Assembly (NCBI GenBank): GCA_026389735.1
Contig: JAPLHH010000038.1
Span: forward strand, 1 to 8,252
Direction: 5' to 3'
Origin: Chloroflexota bacterium
GTDB taxonomy: Bacteria; Chloroflexota; Dehalococcoidia; GIF9; UBA5620
Length of the DNA stretch: 8,252 nucleotides
This document shows positions 1-6,026 of the stretch, piece after piece. The notes below the pieces were generated by a model that saw only the letters and a program-made list of their open reading frames with translations, made no database searches and was not told where the DNA came from. The position numbers and the translations under genes are program-made. Within the stretch, counting starts at the first letter, position 1, and the number at the start of each line of letters is the position of its first letter.

Positions 1-853
1 AGCTGTTTCTTCGCCGCAAACAAAAGCCCCAGCTCCCTCTTTAATCTTTACATGAAAATCGAAGCCGGAGCCAAGAATATTATCCCCGATAAAACCATAC
101 CTCTCCATTTGCTGGAGAGCTAATCTCAACCTTTCCAGAGCTAAGGGATATTCGGCACGACAGTAAATGTAGCCGTGGTTAGCCCCTATAGTGTAAGCCC
201 CGATAGCCATCCCCTCCAGGACTGAATGAGGGTCACCTTCCAGAAGTGAGCGGTTCATAAAGGCACCCGGGTCACCTTCGTCAGCATTGCAAATGATATA
301 TTTTTCCTTCCCTGGTGCTTTCCGGCAGAAATCCCATTTTTGCCCTGTCGAAAAACCAGCGCCGCCTCTGCCGCGCAAGCCTGATTTCTTAATCTCTTCA
401 ATTATTGCTTCCGGTGTCATCTTTAATGCCTTGACCAGGCCGTTGTAGCCACCGTTAGCAATATAGTGGTTTATGTTTTCGGGGTCGATGAAACCGCAGT
501 TGTGCAGGACTACGCGAACCTGAGGTTTGAGCACCGGCAATTCGAAGAAGTTGGGAATGCTGTCAACCTTGCCGTCACCAGTGTAACCTAGAGCTAGGTC
601 AGGCCGAGGGTTATCAGTTACCAGGTAGTCCTTAACAAGCTGAGTAGCAATCTCAGGGGTTAAATTGCCGTAGATGATTTGTGGACGCCCCGGCTTAATT
701 ATGCCGACCATAGGTTCGGCAAAACATAGCCCCATGCAGCCGACCTGGATGACAATAGCCTCGATGTTTTGTCGTCAAAAGCCGCGGCTTATTGCTTGAT
801 TGTAGCGCTTCCCACTCTGAAACTGCTCGTTTGTGAATTTTCTCGAAAGTCAT
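1..853 (-). pseudogene. nuoF: NuoF/HndC-like NADH-binding FMN subunit, frame-disrupted and cut by the window edge
   Basis: This is the FMN- and NADH-binding subunit of a bidirectional hydrogenase or complex I-like diaphorase, which passes NADH electrons through FMN to Fe-S clusters. The start ATG at 853 opens MTFEKIHKRAVSEWEALQ, the usual N-terminus of HndC-type proteins, but this frame stops at 695-697. The rest of the protein lies in another frame, open from 774 to the window edge. It contains CMGLC (second half of the thioredoxin-like [2Fe-2S] site), GLRGRGGAGFSTGQKW (FMN loop) and NADEGDPGAFMNR (NADH/FMN site). Comparing with my memory of the family, about 35 residues between KPR and RQNIEAI are missing, including the first Cys of the [2Fe-2S] domain. 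The loss is not a multiple of three. The start lies 12 nt after the NuoE stop, so the two form an operon. The family call is solid; whether the lesion is genuine is unknown. Confidence 0.85.
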
Positions 854-865
854 GGCACTATGCCT

Positions 866-1372
866 TCATCGATATTCTTTGAGAGTCTCTTTCGCCTTGA
901 CAACTGTCATCCGTCCATAAACATCCTTGTTTATGACCAGTACTGGGGCTAAGGCACAGGAACCGAAGCAGGCTACCCTCTCCAAGCTGAATTTATAATC
1001 TTTGGTTGTGCCTCCGGATTCAATGCCCAGCTCTCTCTTTACCTCATCCAGGATTCGCGCGCCCCCGCGGACATGACATGCCGTGCCTAAGCAGACCTTC
1101 ACGGTGTGCTGACCGCGGCGAGTGAAGTAGAACTGGGCATAGAAAGAAGCAACTCCAAAGACTTCGCTTTCCGACATTCGAGAGGATTTAGCTATCTCTG
1201 AAATTGCTTCTTCATGGAGATAACCGAATTTTTCCTGGACTTTCTGCAGAACTGGAATTAACGCTCCCTTTTCCCCCTTGTATAATTTTTCCTGGACTTT
1301 TTGTAGGATTGGAATTAATGCGCCCTTCTCCCCCTTGTATTCAGCCACTATCTTAGCTAGTTCATCAGACAC
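866..1372 (-). CDS. nuoE: NuoE/HndA-like [2Fe-2S] subunit (168 aa) with a duplicated N-terminal helix
   Basis: This is the 24-kDa-type thioredoxin-like subunit that pairs with NuoF/HndC in NADH-linked hydrogenases, formate dehydrogenases or complex I. With a GTG start at 1372 the protein is 168 residues. The cluster ligands are C94 and C99 (CLGTAC) and C135 and C139 (CFGSC), the family's C-x4-C...C-x3-C pattern. EVFGVASFYAQF at 70-81 is the conserved helix before the fold. The GTG is preferred over an upstream ATG at 1435 because GGAG lies 6 nt before it (1379-1382), and because the longer reading would cross the promoter at 1407-1435. Residues 12-30 and 31-49 are near-identical copies (YKGEKGALIP I/V LQKVQEK), whereas relatives normally have one. 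The 12-nt gap to the NuoF start indicates co-translation. The true partner enzyme lies outside the window. Confidence 0.9.
   Translation of the reverse strand: MSDELAKIVAEYKGEKGALIPILQKVQEKLYKGEKGALIPVLQKVQEKFGYLHEEAISEIAKSSRMSESEVFGVASFYAQFYFTRRGQHTVKVCLGTACHVRGGARILDEVKRELGIESGGTTKDYKFSLERVACFGSCALAPVLVINKDVYGRMTVVKAKETLKEYR
1227..1340 (-). repeat. 57-bp in-frame tandem duplication within the NuoE-like gene
   Basis: Copies 1227-1283 and 1284-1340 match at 50 of 57 positions by direct comparison. Six of the seven differences are silent. The seventh contributes to an Ile/Val change. The unit encodes a 19-residue helix segment, so the duplication lengthens the N-terminal helical bundle without breaking the frame. 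Confidence 0.95.
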
Positions 1373-1406
1373 ATGGCTCTCCGCGCAATTGAATAACCAA
1401 AGCGGT

Positions 1407-1435
1407 AGTTTAGCAAAAAAAGCGCCCTCGGTCAA
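1407..1435 (-). promoter_or_regulatory. sigma70-type promoter for the NuoE-NuoF operon
   Basis: On the minus strand the -35 is TTGACC (1430-1435), followed by a 17-bp spacer (1413-1429) and a -10 of TAAACT (1407-1412). Transcription would start near 1400, about 28 nt before the GTG start at 1372. The match is good but not perfect, and no experiment supports it. Confidence 0.55.
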
Positions 1436-1443
1436 TCGCCGTG

Positions 1444-1535
1444 GTCATTCTGAATACTCCTCCTGTCATTCTGGGCAACTTCCCTTGTCATCCTGAGCAT
1501 TCCACCGTGTCATTCTGAGCGAAGCGAAGAATCTC
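1444..1535. repeat. Four GTCATTCTG units at 21-22 bp spacing, ending in a dispersed-type palindromic repeat
   Basis: GTCATTCTG-like units begin at 1444, 1465, 1487 (GTCATCCTG) and 1509. The last extends into GAGCGAAGCGAAGAATCTC, which I recognise as the core of a repeat scattered through intergenic regions of many uncultured bacterial genomes. The 21/22/22-bp spacing is about two helical turns. There is no coding content. Confidence 0.75.
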
Positions 1536-1539
1536 CCAA

Positions 1540-1637
1540 TGTAGTTGCGAGGCTTCAGCCTTGCCGGTTGAACTAAACACATGTAGAGGCGAGGTTTTAA
1601 CCTCGCCTATCGCGACCTTAAAAGGTCGCGGCTACAT
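1540..1637. repeat. Cluster of three hairpins flanked by TGTAG/CTACA
   Basis: Three inverted repeats follow each other. The first is GCGAGGCT/AGCCTTGC (1547-1564, 2-nt loop). The second is AGGCGAGGTT/AACCTCGCCT (1587-1608, 2-nt loop). The third is CGCGACCTT/AAGGTCGCG (1611-1630, 2-nt loop). ATGTAG (1581-1586) pairs with CTACAT (1632-1637) around the last two, so a cloverleaf can form. TGTAG at 1540-1544 heads the first hairpin in the same way. This resembles a non-autonomous, dispersed palindromic element rather than a terminator, since no T-tract follows any stem. Confidence 0.75.
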
Positions 1638-1664
1638 CTGTTGGTAAACAGCGACCTCCTGTTT

Positions 1665-1715
1665 GTCATTGCGAGGCGTCCCGAGTGAAGCGAGGGAACA
1701 GCCGTGGCAATCTCG
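1665..1715. repeat. GTCATTGCGAG...GGCAATCTCG dispersed repeat
   Basis: The element starts with GTCATTGCGAG and ends with GTGGCAATCTCG, and contains CCGAGTGAAGCGAGGGAAC. ATTGC near the left end pairs with GCAAT near the right end. It is a relative of the repeat at 1509-1535 (GTCATTCTGAGCGAAGCGAAGAATCTC): same head, GAAGCGA core and AATCTC tail. With its neighbours it fills most of the 420-bp gap between the NuoE and MFS genes. Confidence 0.7.
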
Positions 1716-1775
1716 GTGGCTCAAAGGGGTTGAGCAATAACCTGCTGACATGCATAGCCAGGTGTCTGGCAAGGG

Positions 1776-1784
1776 TGCTATACT
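1776..1784 (+). promoter_or_regulatory. Extended -10 promoter for the MFS gene, near-leaderless
   Basis: TGCTATACT is an extended -10 motif (TG-n-TATACT). No good -35 is found 16-18 bp upstream, which an extended -10 can tolerate. Transcription would begin at about 1791, only 2-3 nt before the ATG at 1794. That fits the lack of a Shine-Dalgarno sequence at a usable distance; the only AAGGG (1771-1775) is 18 nt away. Confidence 0.4.
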
Positions 1785-1793
1785 TATGGCTTC

Positions 1794-3023
1794 ATGGAGA
1801 AGCAGCTACAGGTCGCTGAGCGAAAACGCATCTTCGGCCTTAACCCCAACGTATTCTTCCTGGGGCTGGTCAGCTTCCTTACCGATGTCAGTAGCGAGAT
1901 GATTTTCACGCTTCTTCCCTTGTTTCTCGCCAATATCCTGGGAGCGGCTGCAATTGTCATCGGTTTCATTGAGGGGGTAGCCGAGAGCACAGCCTCTCTG
2001 CTCAAGATTTTAAGCGGCTGGCTCAGCGATAGGCTGGGCAAGCGTAGATCTTTAGCTGTTATCTGCTATGGATTGTCTACTTTAGCAAAACCTTTCATGT
2101 ATGTAGCCACGACCTGGGGATTGGTGCTGGGGGTGAGATTTGCCGACAGGTTAGGCAAGGGTGTACGCACGGCACCGAGGGATGCACTGGTAGCCGATTC
2201 TGTGTCGGCTAAACAGCGGGGCAAAGCCTTTGGATTTCACCGGGCTATGGATACCTCTGGCGCTGCCTTGGGGCTTGTTGTTGCTGCCGCCGTCGTCTTT
2301 TTGCTCCAAAAAGGTGCTCTAGAGCTGATTCGAAACACCTACCAGTGGCTGGTGCTGATTGGAATTATCCCGGCGGTACTGGCTTTATTTGTGTTTTTCT
2401 TTGTCCGTGAGGCTAAGAAAGGTTCAAGCCCGCAAAGCCAATCTGAGTGTTTTGGAAAAAGCTCTCAGGACACAAAGGCCAGCTTTGACAATCGCTTCAA
2501 GCTTTTTCTCGGCATCATGTTTTTGTTCACTCTGGGTAATTCAAGCGATGTCTTCCTTATTCTGCGAGCGCAGAACCTGGGTAACTGCGTCCTTTATATA
2601 CTTTTGATGCTCGTCCTGTTCAATATCATCTACTCGACCGTGTCTATACCAGCGGGGATACTATCAGACAAGCTGGGCAGGCGGCGAATCATAGTTCTAG
2701 GGTGGTTAGTCTATGCTGTTACTTATCTTGGCTTTGCTATGGCATCTGTCTCGTGGCAGATATGGCTGCTTTTCGCCCTTTATGGAGTTTACTATGGGCT
2801 TGCCGAAGGTGTAGCTCGGGCTTTTGTCGCTGATTTAGTGCCTGAAGACAGGTGTGGCACAGCCTATGGCCTTTTCCACGGTGTAGTTGGCATTACCCTT
2901 TTGCCGGCCAGCATAATCGCTGGCTGGCTGTGGCAGGCAATCAGTCCGGCTGCCACATTTTATTTCGGAGCTGGTCTGGCGTTCTTGGCGATGATTGGCT
3001 TGTTAGCTCTAGTGCGCGAATAA
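1794..3023 (+). CDS. Major facilitator superfamily transporter (409 aa)
   Basis: This is a secondary transporter of the inner membrane, most likely an efflux carrier; its substrate cannot be read from the sequence. The length and alternating hydrophobic blocks fit 12 helices with a central hydrophilic loop (about 205-233). The MFS signature in the loop after helix 2 is GWLSDRLGKRR (75-85) and its counterpart after helix 8 is GILSDKLGRRR (288-298). The block DVSSEMIFTLLPLF (31-44) and RFADRLGKGVRTAPRDALVADS (115-136) mark a subgroup common in environmental bacteria and often loosely labelled AraJ-like. The start at 1794 has no Shine-Dalgarno but sits just below an extended -10 box. The gene stands alone and converges on panC, with its stop only 2 bp from panC's original stop at 3026. 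Confidence 0.88.
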   Translation: MEKQLQVAERKRIFGLNPNVFFLGLVSFLTDVSSEMIFTLLPLFLANILGAAAIVIGFIEGVAESTASLLKILSGWLSDRLGKRRSLAVICYGLSTLAKPFMYVATTWGLVLGVRFADRLGKGVRTAPRDALVADSVSAKQRGKAFGFHRAMDTSGAALGLVVAAAVVFLLQKGALELIRNTYQWLVLIGIIPAVLALFVFFFVREAKKGSSPQSQSECFGKSSQDTKASFDNRFKLFLGIMFLFTLGNSSDVFLILRAQNLGNCVLYILLMLVLFNIIYSTVSIPAGILSDKLGRRRIIVLGWLVYAVTYLGFAMASVSWQIWLLFALYGVYYGLAEGVARAFVADLVPEDRCGTAYGLFHGVVGITLLPASIIAGWLWQAISPAATFYFGAGLAFLAMIGLLALVRE

Positions 3024-3045
3024 TTTTACTCCAGCACCATATTGT

Positions 3046-3858
3046 CTATAAGTCGCGTCTTGCCATTCTAACCGCCAGTGAGGCTAGTGCCGGTCTATCT
3101 ATTTTTGATAGTTCTTCCAGAGTCTGGGCATCGGCAATGCTGACATATTCGATTTTGGCTAATGGCTCCTTGCTGATAAGGGAAGTCATCTCCTGGCGTA
3201 TGCGCTCCGCGTTCCTGTCGCCTTTTTCCCACAGGTTTTGAGCCAGTGTAAGAGCCTTGAACAGCACGGCGGCCGCTTGGCGCTCTTGTGGGTTTAGATA
3301 AACGTTGCGGCTGCTCATGGCCAGCCCATCGCTCTCTCTAACGGTAGGCGTCACTATTACTTCTAAATTCATATTGAGGTCAGCGGCCATCTTCTTGATG
3401 ACTAACGCCTGCTGGGCATCTTTCTGGCCGAAGTAGGCGCAGGTGGGCTCTACAATATTAAACAGCTTGGCGACGATGGTAGTCACCCCCTTAAAATGCC
3501 CAGGGCGGCAGCTACCTTCAAGCCGATCGGTAACCTTCTCCACTTCTACCCAGCTATTAAATCCTTCAGGGTACATCTCCTCAGCCGAAGGCATGAAGAC
3601 GATGTTTGTCTTCTCTTTTCTCAGCAGAGCTAAATCGCGCTCTGTATCTCGGGGATAAGTTTTGAAGTCCTCGGTGGGACCAAACTGGGTGGGATTGACG
3701 AAGATACTGGCTACGACCACCGAGTTCTCAGCTCGAGCTTGCTTGACCAAGGCTAAATGCCCGTCGTGAAGATAGCCCATGGTGGGGACAAAGCCTACAG
3801 AGCCGAGGCTCTTCATCCTCAAGGCTTTCATTTCAGCGATGGTTCTGGCTATCTGCAT
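3046..3858 (-). CDS. panC: Pantothenate synthetase (pantoate--beta-alanine ligase), C-terminus frameshifted
   Basis: PanC activates pantoate with ATP to pantoyl-adenylate and joins it to beta-alanine, giving pantothenate. It is cytosolic and the last step of the pathway. Visible motifs are PTMGYLHDGH (25-34, nucleotide-binding HxGH), FVNPTQFGPTEDFKTYPRD (53-71), GHFKGVTTIV (120-129), AYFGQKDAQQ (141-150) and the KMSKS-like SDGLAMSSRN (176-185). The frame ends at residue 270 with MARRDL. In the next frame the DNA reads GKTRLIDNMVLE and stops at 3026-3028, the normal family ending, giving about 277 residues. One base appears to be missing near 3065-3072. The start follows the panB stop by 6 nt with no evident Shine-Dalgarno, so translation probably couples to panB. 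The enzyme identity is certain; activity of the truncated form is not. Confidence 0.95.
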   Translation of the reverse strand: MQIARTIAEMKALRMKSLGSVGFVPTMGYLHDGHLALVKQARAENSVVVASIFVNPTQFGPTEDFKTYPRDTERDLALLRKEKTNIVFMPSAEEMYPEGFNSWVEVEKVTDRLEGSCRPGHFKGVTTIVAKLFNIVEPTCAYFGQKDAQQALVIKKMAADLNMNLEVIVTPTVRESDGLAMSSRNVYLNPQERQAAAVLFKALTLAQNLWEKGDRNAERIRQEMTSLISKEPLAKIEYVSIADAQTLEELSKIDRPALASLAVRMARRDL

Positions 3859-3864
3859 GGCTGT

Positions 3865-4698
3865 TCAGGCACGTGCTAATTCTTCGAGTAAGCTCTCATC
3901 TATGGTGGAGCTATGTTCGGCGGTAGGGAATTTGCCTGCTTTGACTTCAGTAACATAATCAGCCAGGGCGGTCTTTATTTCGCCTGCCAGTTTGGCATAC
4001 TGCTTGGCATGTTTGGGCACAAAATCGGAAAATAGGCCAAGAAGGTCACTGATTACCTGTACCTGGCCGTCGCAATCAGGTCCAGCTCCGATGCCGATGG
4101 TGGGAATGCTTAGCTTCTGGGTAATCAGCCTGGAAAGCGGAGCCGGCACCAGTTCGAGGACAACAGCAAAGGCACCAGCTTGTTCTAGAGCCCGTGCGTC
4201 TTTAAGCAGTCGCTCGGCAGCCTCGGGAGTTTTGCCTTGCACTTTGTGGCCTCCGAGTTGATGTATTGATTGTGGCGTCAGTCCGATGTGGCCCATGACC
4301 GGTATTCCGCATTCAACGATTCGCTTTACCGTCTCAGCGACGGTTACTCCACCCTCCAGTTTAACCGCCTGTGCTCCTCCCTCCTGAATGAACCGCGCTG
4401 CATTACGCAGGGCATCAGCAATATTTGTATGATAAGTCATAAATGGCATGTCACCTATTACCAGAGCTTGCTTAGTACCTCTAACCACAGCTTTAGTGTG
4501 GTGAATCATCTCGTCCATAGTTACCGGAATGGTTGATTCATAGCCTAACATCACCATACCCAGGCTGTCCCCAACTAAAATCAATGGCACGCCAGCCTCG
4601 TCTACCAGCTTGGCGGTGGAGTAGTCATAAGCAGTGAGCATGACTATTTTTTCGTTCTTGGCCTTCATTTCCTTTACCTGGTTAATGCTAACTCGCAT
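3865..4698 (-). CDS. panB: 3-methyl-2-oxobutanoate hydroxymethyltransferase (ketopantoate hydroxymethyltransferase)
   Basis: PanB transfers a hydroxymethyl group from methylene-tetrahydrofolate to 2-ketoisovalerate, producing ketopantoate, the committed step to pantothenate. It is a cytosolic TIM-barrel enzyme. The 277-residue length is normal. The metal ligands fall in GDSLGMV (D44), GDMPF (D83) and KLEGG (E115), and the catalytic Glu is E182 in LELVPAPL. MGHIGLTPQSIHQLGGHKVQGK (135-156) is the family's central block. GGAGGT (4705-4710) lies 6 nt before the ATG at 4698, the strongest ribosome-binding site of the operon. panD ends 38 nt upstream and panC begins 6 nt downstream. All the key residues I checked are present, so this copy should be active. 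Confidence 0.97.
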   Translation of the reverse strand: MRVSINQVKEMKAKNEKIVMLTAYDYSTAKLVDEAGVPLILVGDSLGMVMLGYESTIPVTMDEMIHHTKAVVRGTKQALVIGDMPFMTYHTNIADALRNAARFIQEGGAQAVKLEGGVTVAETVKRIVECGIPVMGHIGLTPQSIHQLGGHKVQGKTPEAAERLLKDARALEQAGAFAVVLELVPAPLSRLITQKLSIPTIGIGAGPDCDGQVQVISDLLGLFSDFVPKHAKQYAKLAGEIKTALADYVTEVKAGKFPTAEHSSTIDESLLEELARA

Positions 4699-4736
4699 TT
4701 TCGCACCTCCTTACCATTAGTAAACAGCCCTTCTCT

Positions 4737-5129
4737 TTACAGTGTTGATAACAAATCTTTCGTCCAGTCCCTTGTGCCTTTGGTGTCAACAATTCGGTTT
4801 TCTGAATCTACATATACCAGCCTCGGAGTAGCCGTAACAGCTTCATCCTCAGTAACCACATGGTAAGACAGGATAATCACAATGTCACCTTTAGCCACGA
4901 GCCTGGCGGCAGCACCATTAAGGCAAATCTCTCCAGAGCCTCTTTCACCTTCAATCGCATAGGTGTGGAATCTGGCACCGTTGTTGATATTCAATACATC
5001 CACTTTTTCATAAGAGAGTAAGTCGGCTGCTTCCATCAAATTCCTGTCGATGGTTATGCTGCCTTCATAGTCGACGTTGCATCGGGTAACTCGCGCTCGG
5101 TGGATTTTGCCTTTGAGCATAGTTCTCAT
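4737..5129 (-). CDS. panD: Aspartate 1-decarboxylase (130 aa)
   Basis: PanD decarboxylates L-aspartate to beta-alanine using a pyruvoyl cofactor made by self-cleavage. The proenzyme starts [12 protein letters not shown] like the family. The cleavage pair is G23-S24 in YEGSITID, whose Ser becomes the pyruvoyl group. K8 of KGKIHRA and the NGAAARL block (about 71-77) match conserved positions. An ATG 15 nt upstream (5144) is in frame, but the second ATG at 5129 is chosen because AGGAGA (5136-5141) lies 6 nt before it and because the resulting N-terminus matches relatives. The longer reading would translate through that ribosome-binding site. The gene follows the DUF2520 gene by 21 nt and precedes panB by 38 nt. 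Confidence 0.96.
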   Translation of the reverse strand: MRTMLKGKIHRARVTRCNVDYEGSITIDRNLMEAADLLSYEKVDVLNINNGARFHTYAIEGERGSGEICLNGAAARLVAKGDIVIILSYHVVTEDEAVTATPRLVYVDSENRIVDTKGTRDWTKDLLSTL

Positions 5130-5150
5130 TTTTTGTCTCCTCATTTTGTT

Positions 5151-6026
5151 TTATCTCAATAAAGCTTGTAGCTCTTCTGCTCTCTGCAAATCGATTTTCC
5201 CTTTAGCCAGAGCAATCGGTATGGTCTGCTGTCCTAGCTCTTTGTAGATGTTGAGTAATGGTGGGGCTTGTTTTCCCAACGATTCCAGATGTCTGCTTAT
5301 GGTGCCCAGGTCGCCTCGAGCAATTGGGCCGGTTAAGCAGTTCGGTAAACCGACGTTTTCAATGTTGCTTAACGTGCCCCGTAGCAGAGGCATCAGAGCT
5401 TTGATTGCTTGCGCTGTTGGCACCTCAACCTCAAAGGTTTGCCATAGGTCTGTAGCCAACTTGACCAGAGTCACCAGATAGTTACAGGCGAAGACGGCTG
5501 CCGCATGATATAGCACTTTATCGCCGGCTTTGAGGGTTACCCAGTCCCCTTCTAAAGCAGTAGCCATCTCCTTAAGTGTGGATGATAGTGACTCCTCGGC
5601 TTCAATAGCGAAGGTGGAACCGGGTATATTGTCTATTGCCTGGTCAACGCTGGCGAAAGTCTGTAGGGGATGAAAACAGCCTGTGTTAGCTCCCCGCTGC
5701 TTCGCTGGTTCCAAAATGTCAATGGAGTGAGCACCGCTACAGTGAACCACACTTTGTCCGTTGTGCCACTGAACCTCAGTAGCTACCTCGGGAATAGTGC
5801 CATCCGGTGTAGTGATGAAAACAAGCTGAGCAATATCCGCTACCTCTTGAGCTCCATTGTAAACCTGGCAGCCGCTTATCCTTTCAGCTAGTTTCTCCGC
5901 TGAGGTTAGGCTCCGACTGGATACAGCAATTACCTGGTATCCGTGCTGAGCCAGCCTCACAGCCAGGGCAGTACCTGTTGTCCCGGCACCTACAAAGCCT
6001 ATCGTCGGCGTATCCTTTTTCCTCAT
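5151..6026 (-). CDS. panG: Rossmann-like/DUF2520 oxidoreductase, candidate ketopantoate reductase (PanG type)
   Basis: The N-terminal Rossmann fold shows IGFVGAGTTGTALA (9-22), the dinucleotide loop. FHPLQTF (118-124) and LTGPIARGD (231-239) are hallmarks of the DUF2520 family. A run with K170, Y173, H174 and N182 (KVLYHAAAVFACNYL) resembles the Lys/Asn-bearing helix of ketopantoate reductases. By established knowledge, some bacteria lacking PanE use an alternative reductase named PanG (first shown in Francisella, with homologs in Enterococcus and Clostridioides). I believe those belong to this family, but could not check. Context supports this: the operon holds panB, panC and panD and would otherwise lack the NADPH-dependent step from ketopantoate to pantoate. 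The ATG overlaps the preceding stop as ATGA, so translation is coupled. IlvC elsewhere in the genome could also do this step. The family is sure; the function is probable. Confidence 0.8.
   Translation of the reverse strand: MRKKDTPTIGFVGAGTTGTALAVRLAQHGYQVIAVSSRSLTSAEKLAERISGCQVYNGAQEVADIAQLVFITTPDGTIPEVATEVQWHNGQSVVHCSGAHSIDILEPAKQRGANTGCFHPLQTFASVDQAIDNIPGSTFAIEAEESLSSTLKEMATALEGDWVTLKAGDKVLYHAAAVFACNYLVTLVKLATDLWQTFEVEVPTAQAIKALMPLLRGTLSNIENVGLPNCLTGPIARGDLGTISRHLESLGKQAPPLLNIYKELGQQTIPIALAKGKIDLQRAEELQALLR

Noticed and set aside
1373..1435. Longer NuoE starting at the ATG at 1435
   Set aside because: The extra 21 residues do not resemble the family, and their DNA holds the promoter and the Shine-Dalgarno of the GTG at 1372.
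1444..1715. CRISPR array
   Set aside because: The repeats are short and unequal, the 'spacers' are about 12 nt and partly palindromic, and no cas gene is present.
2359..2607. Second-frame ORF within the MFS gene, and similar antisense ORFs over the pan genes
   Set aside because: They are overlapped by well-supported genes with clear family motifs and have no ribosome-binding sites or recognisable domains.
5130..5144. Longer PanD starting at the ATG at 5144
   Set aside because: Its first codons are themselves the AGGAGA ribosome-binding site of the ATG at 5129, and that later start matches the family N-terminus.
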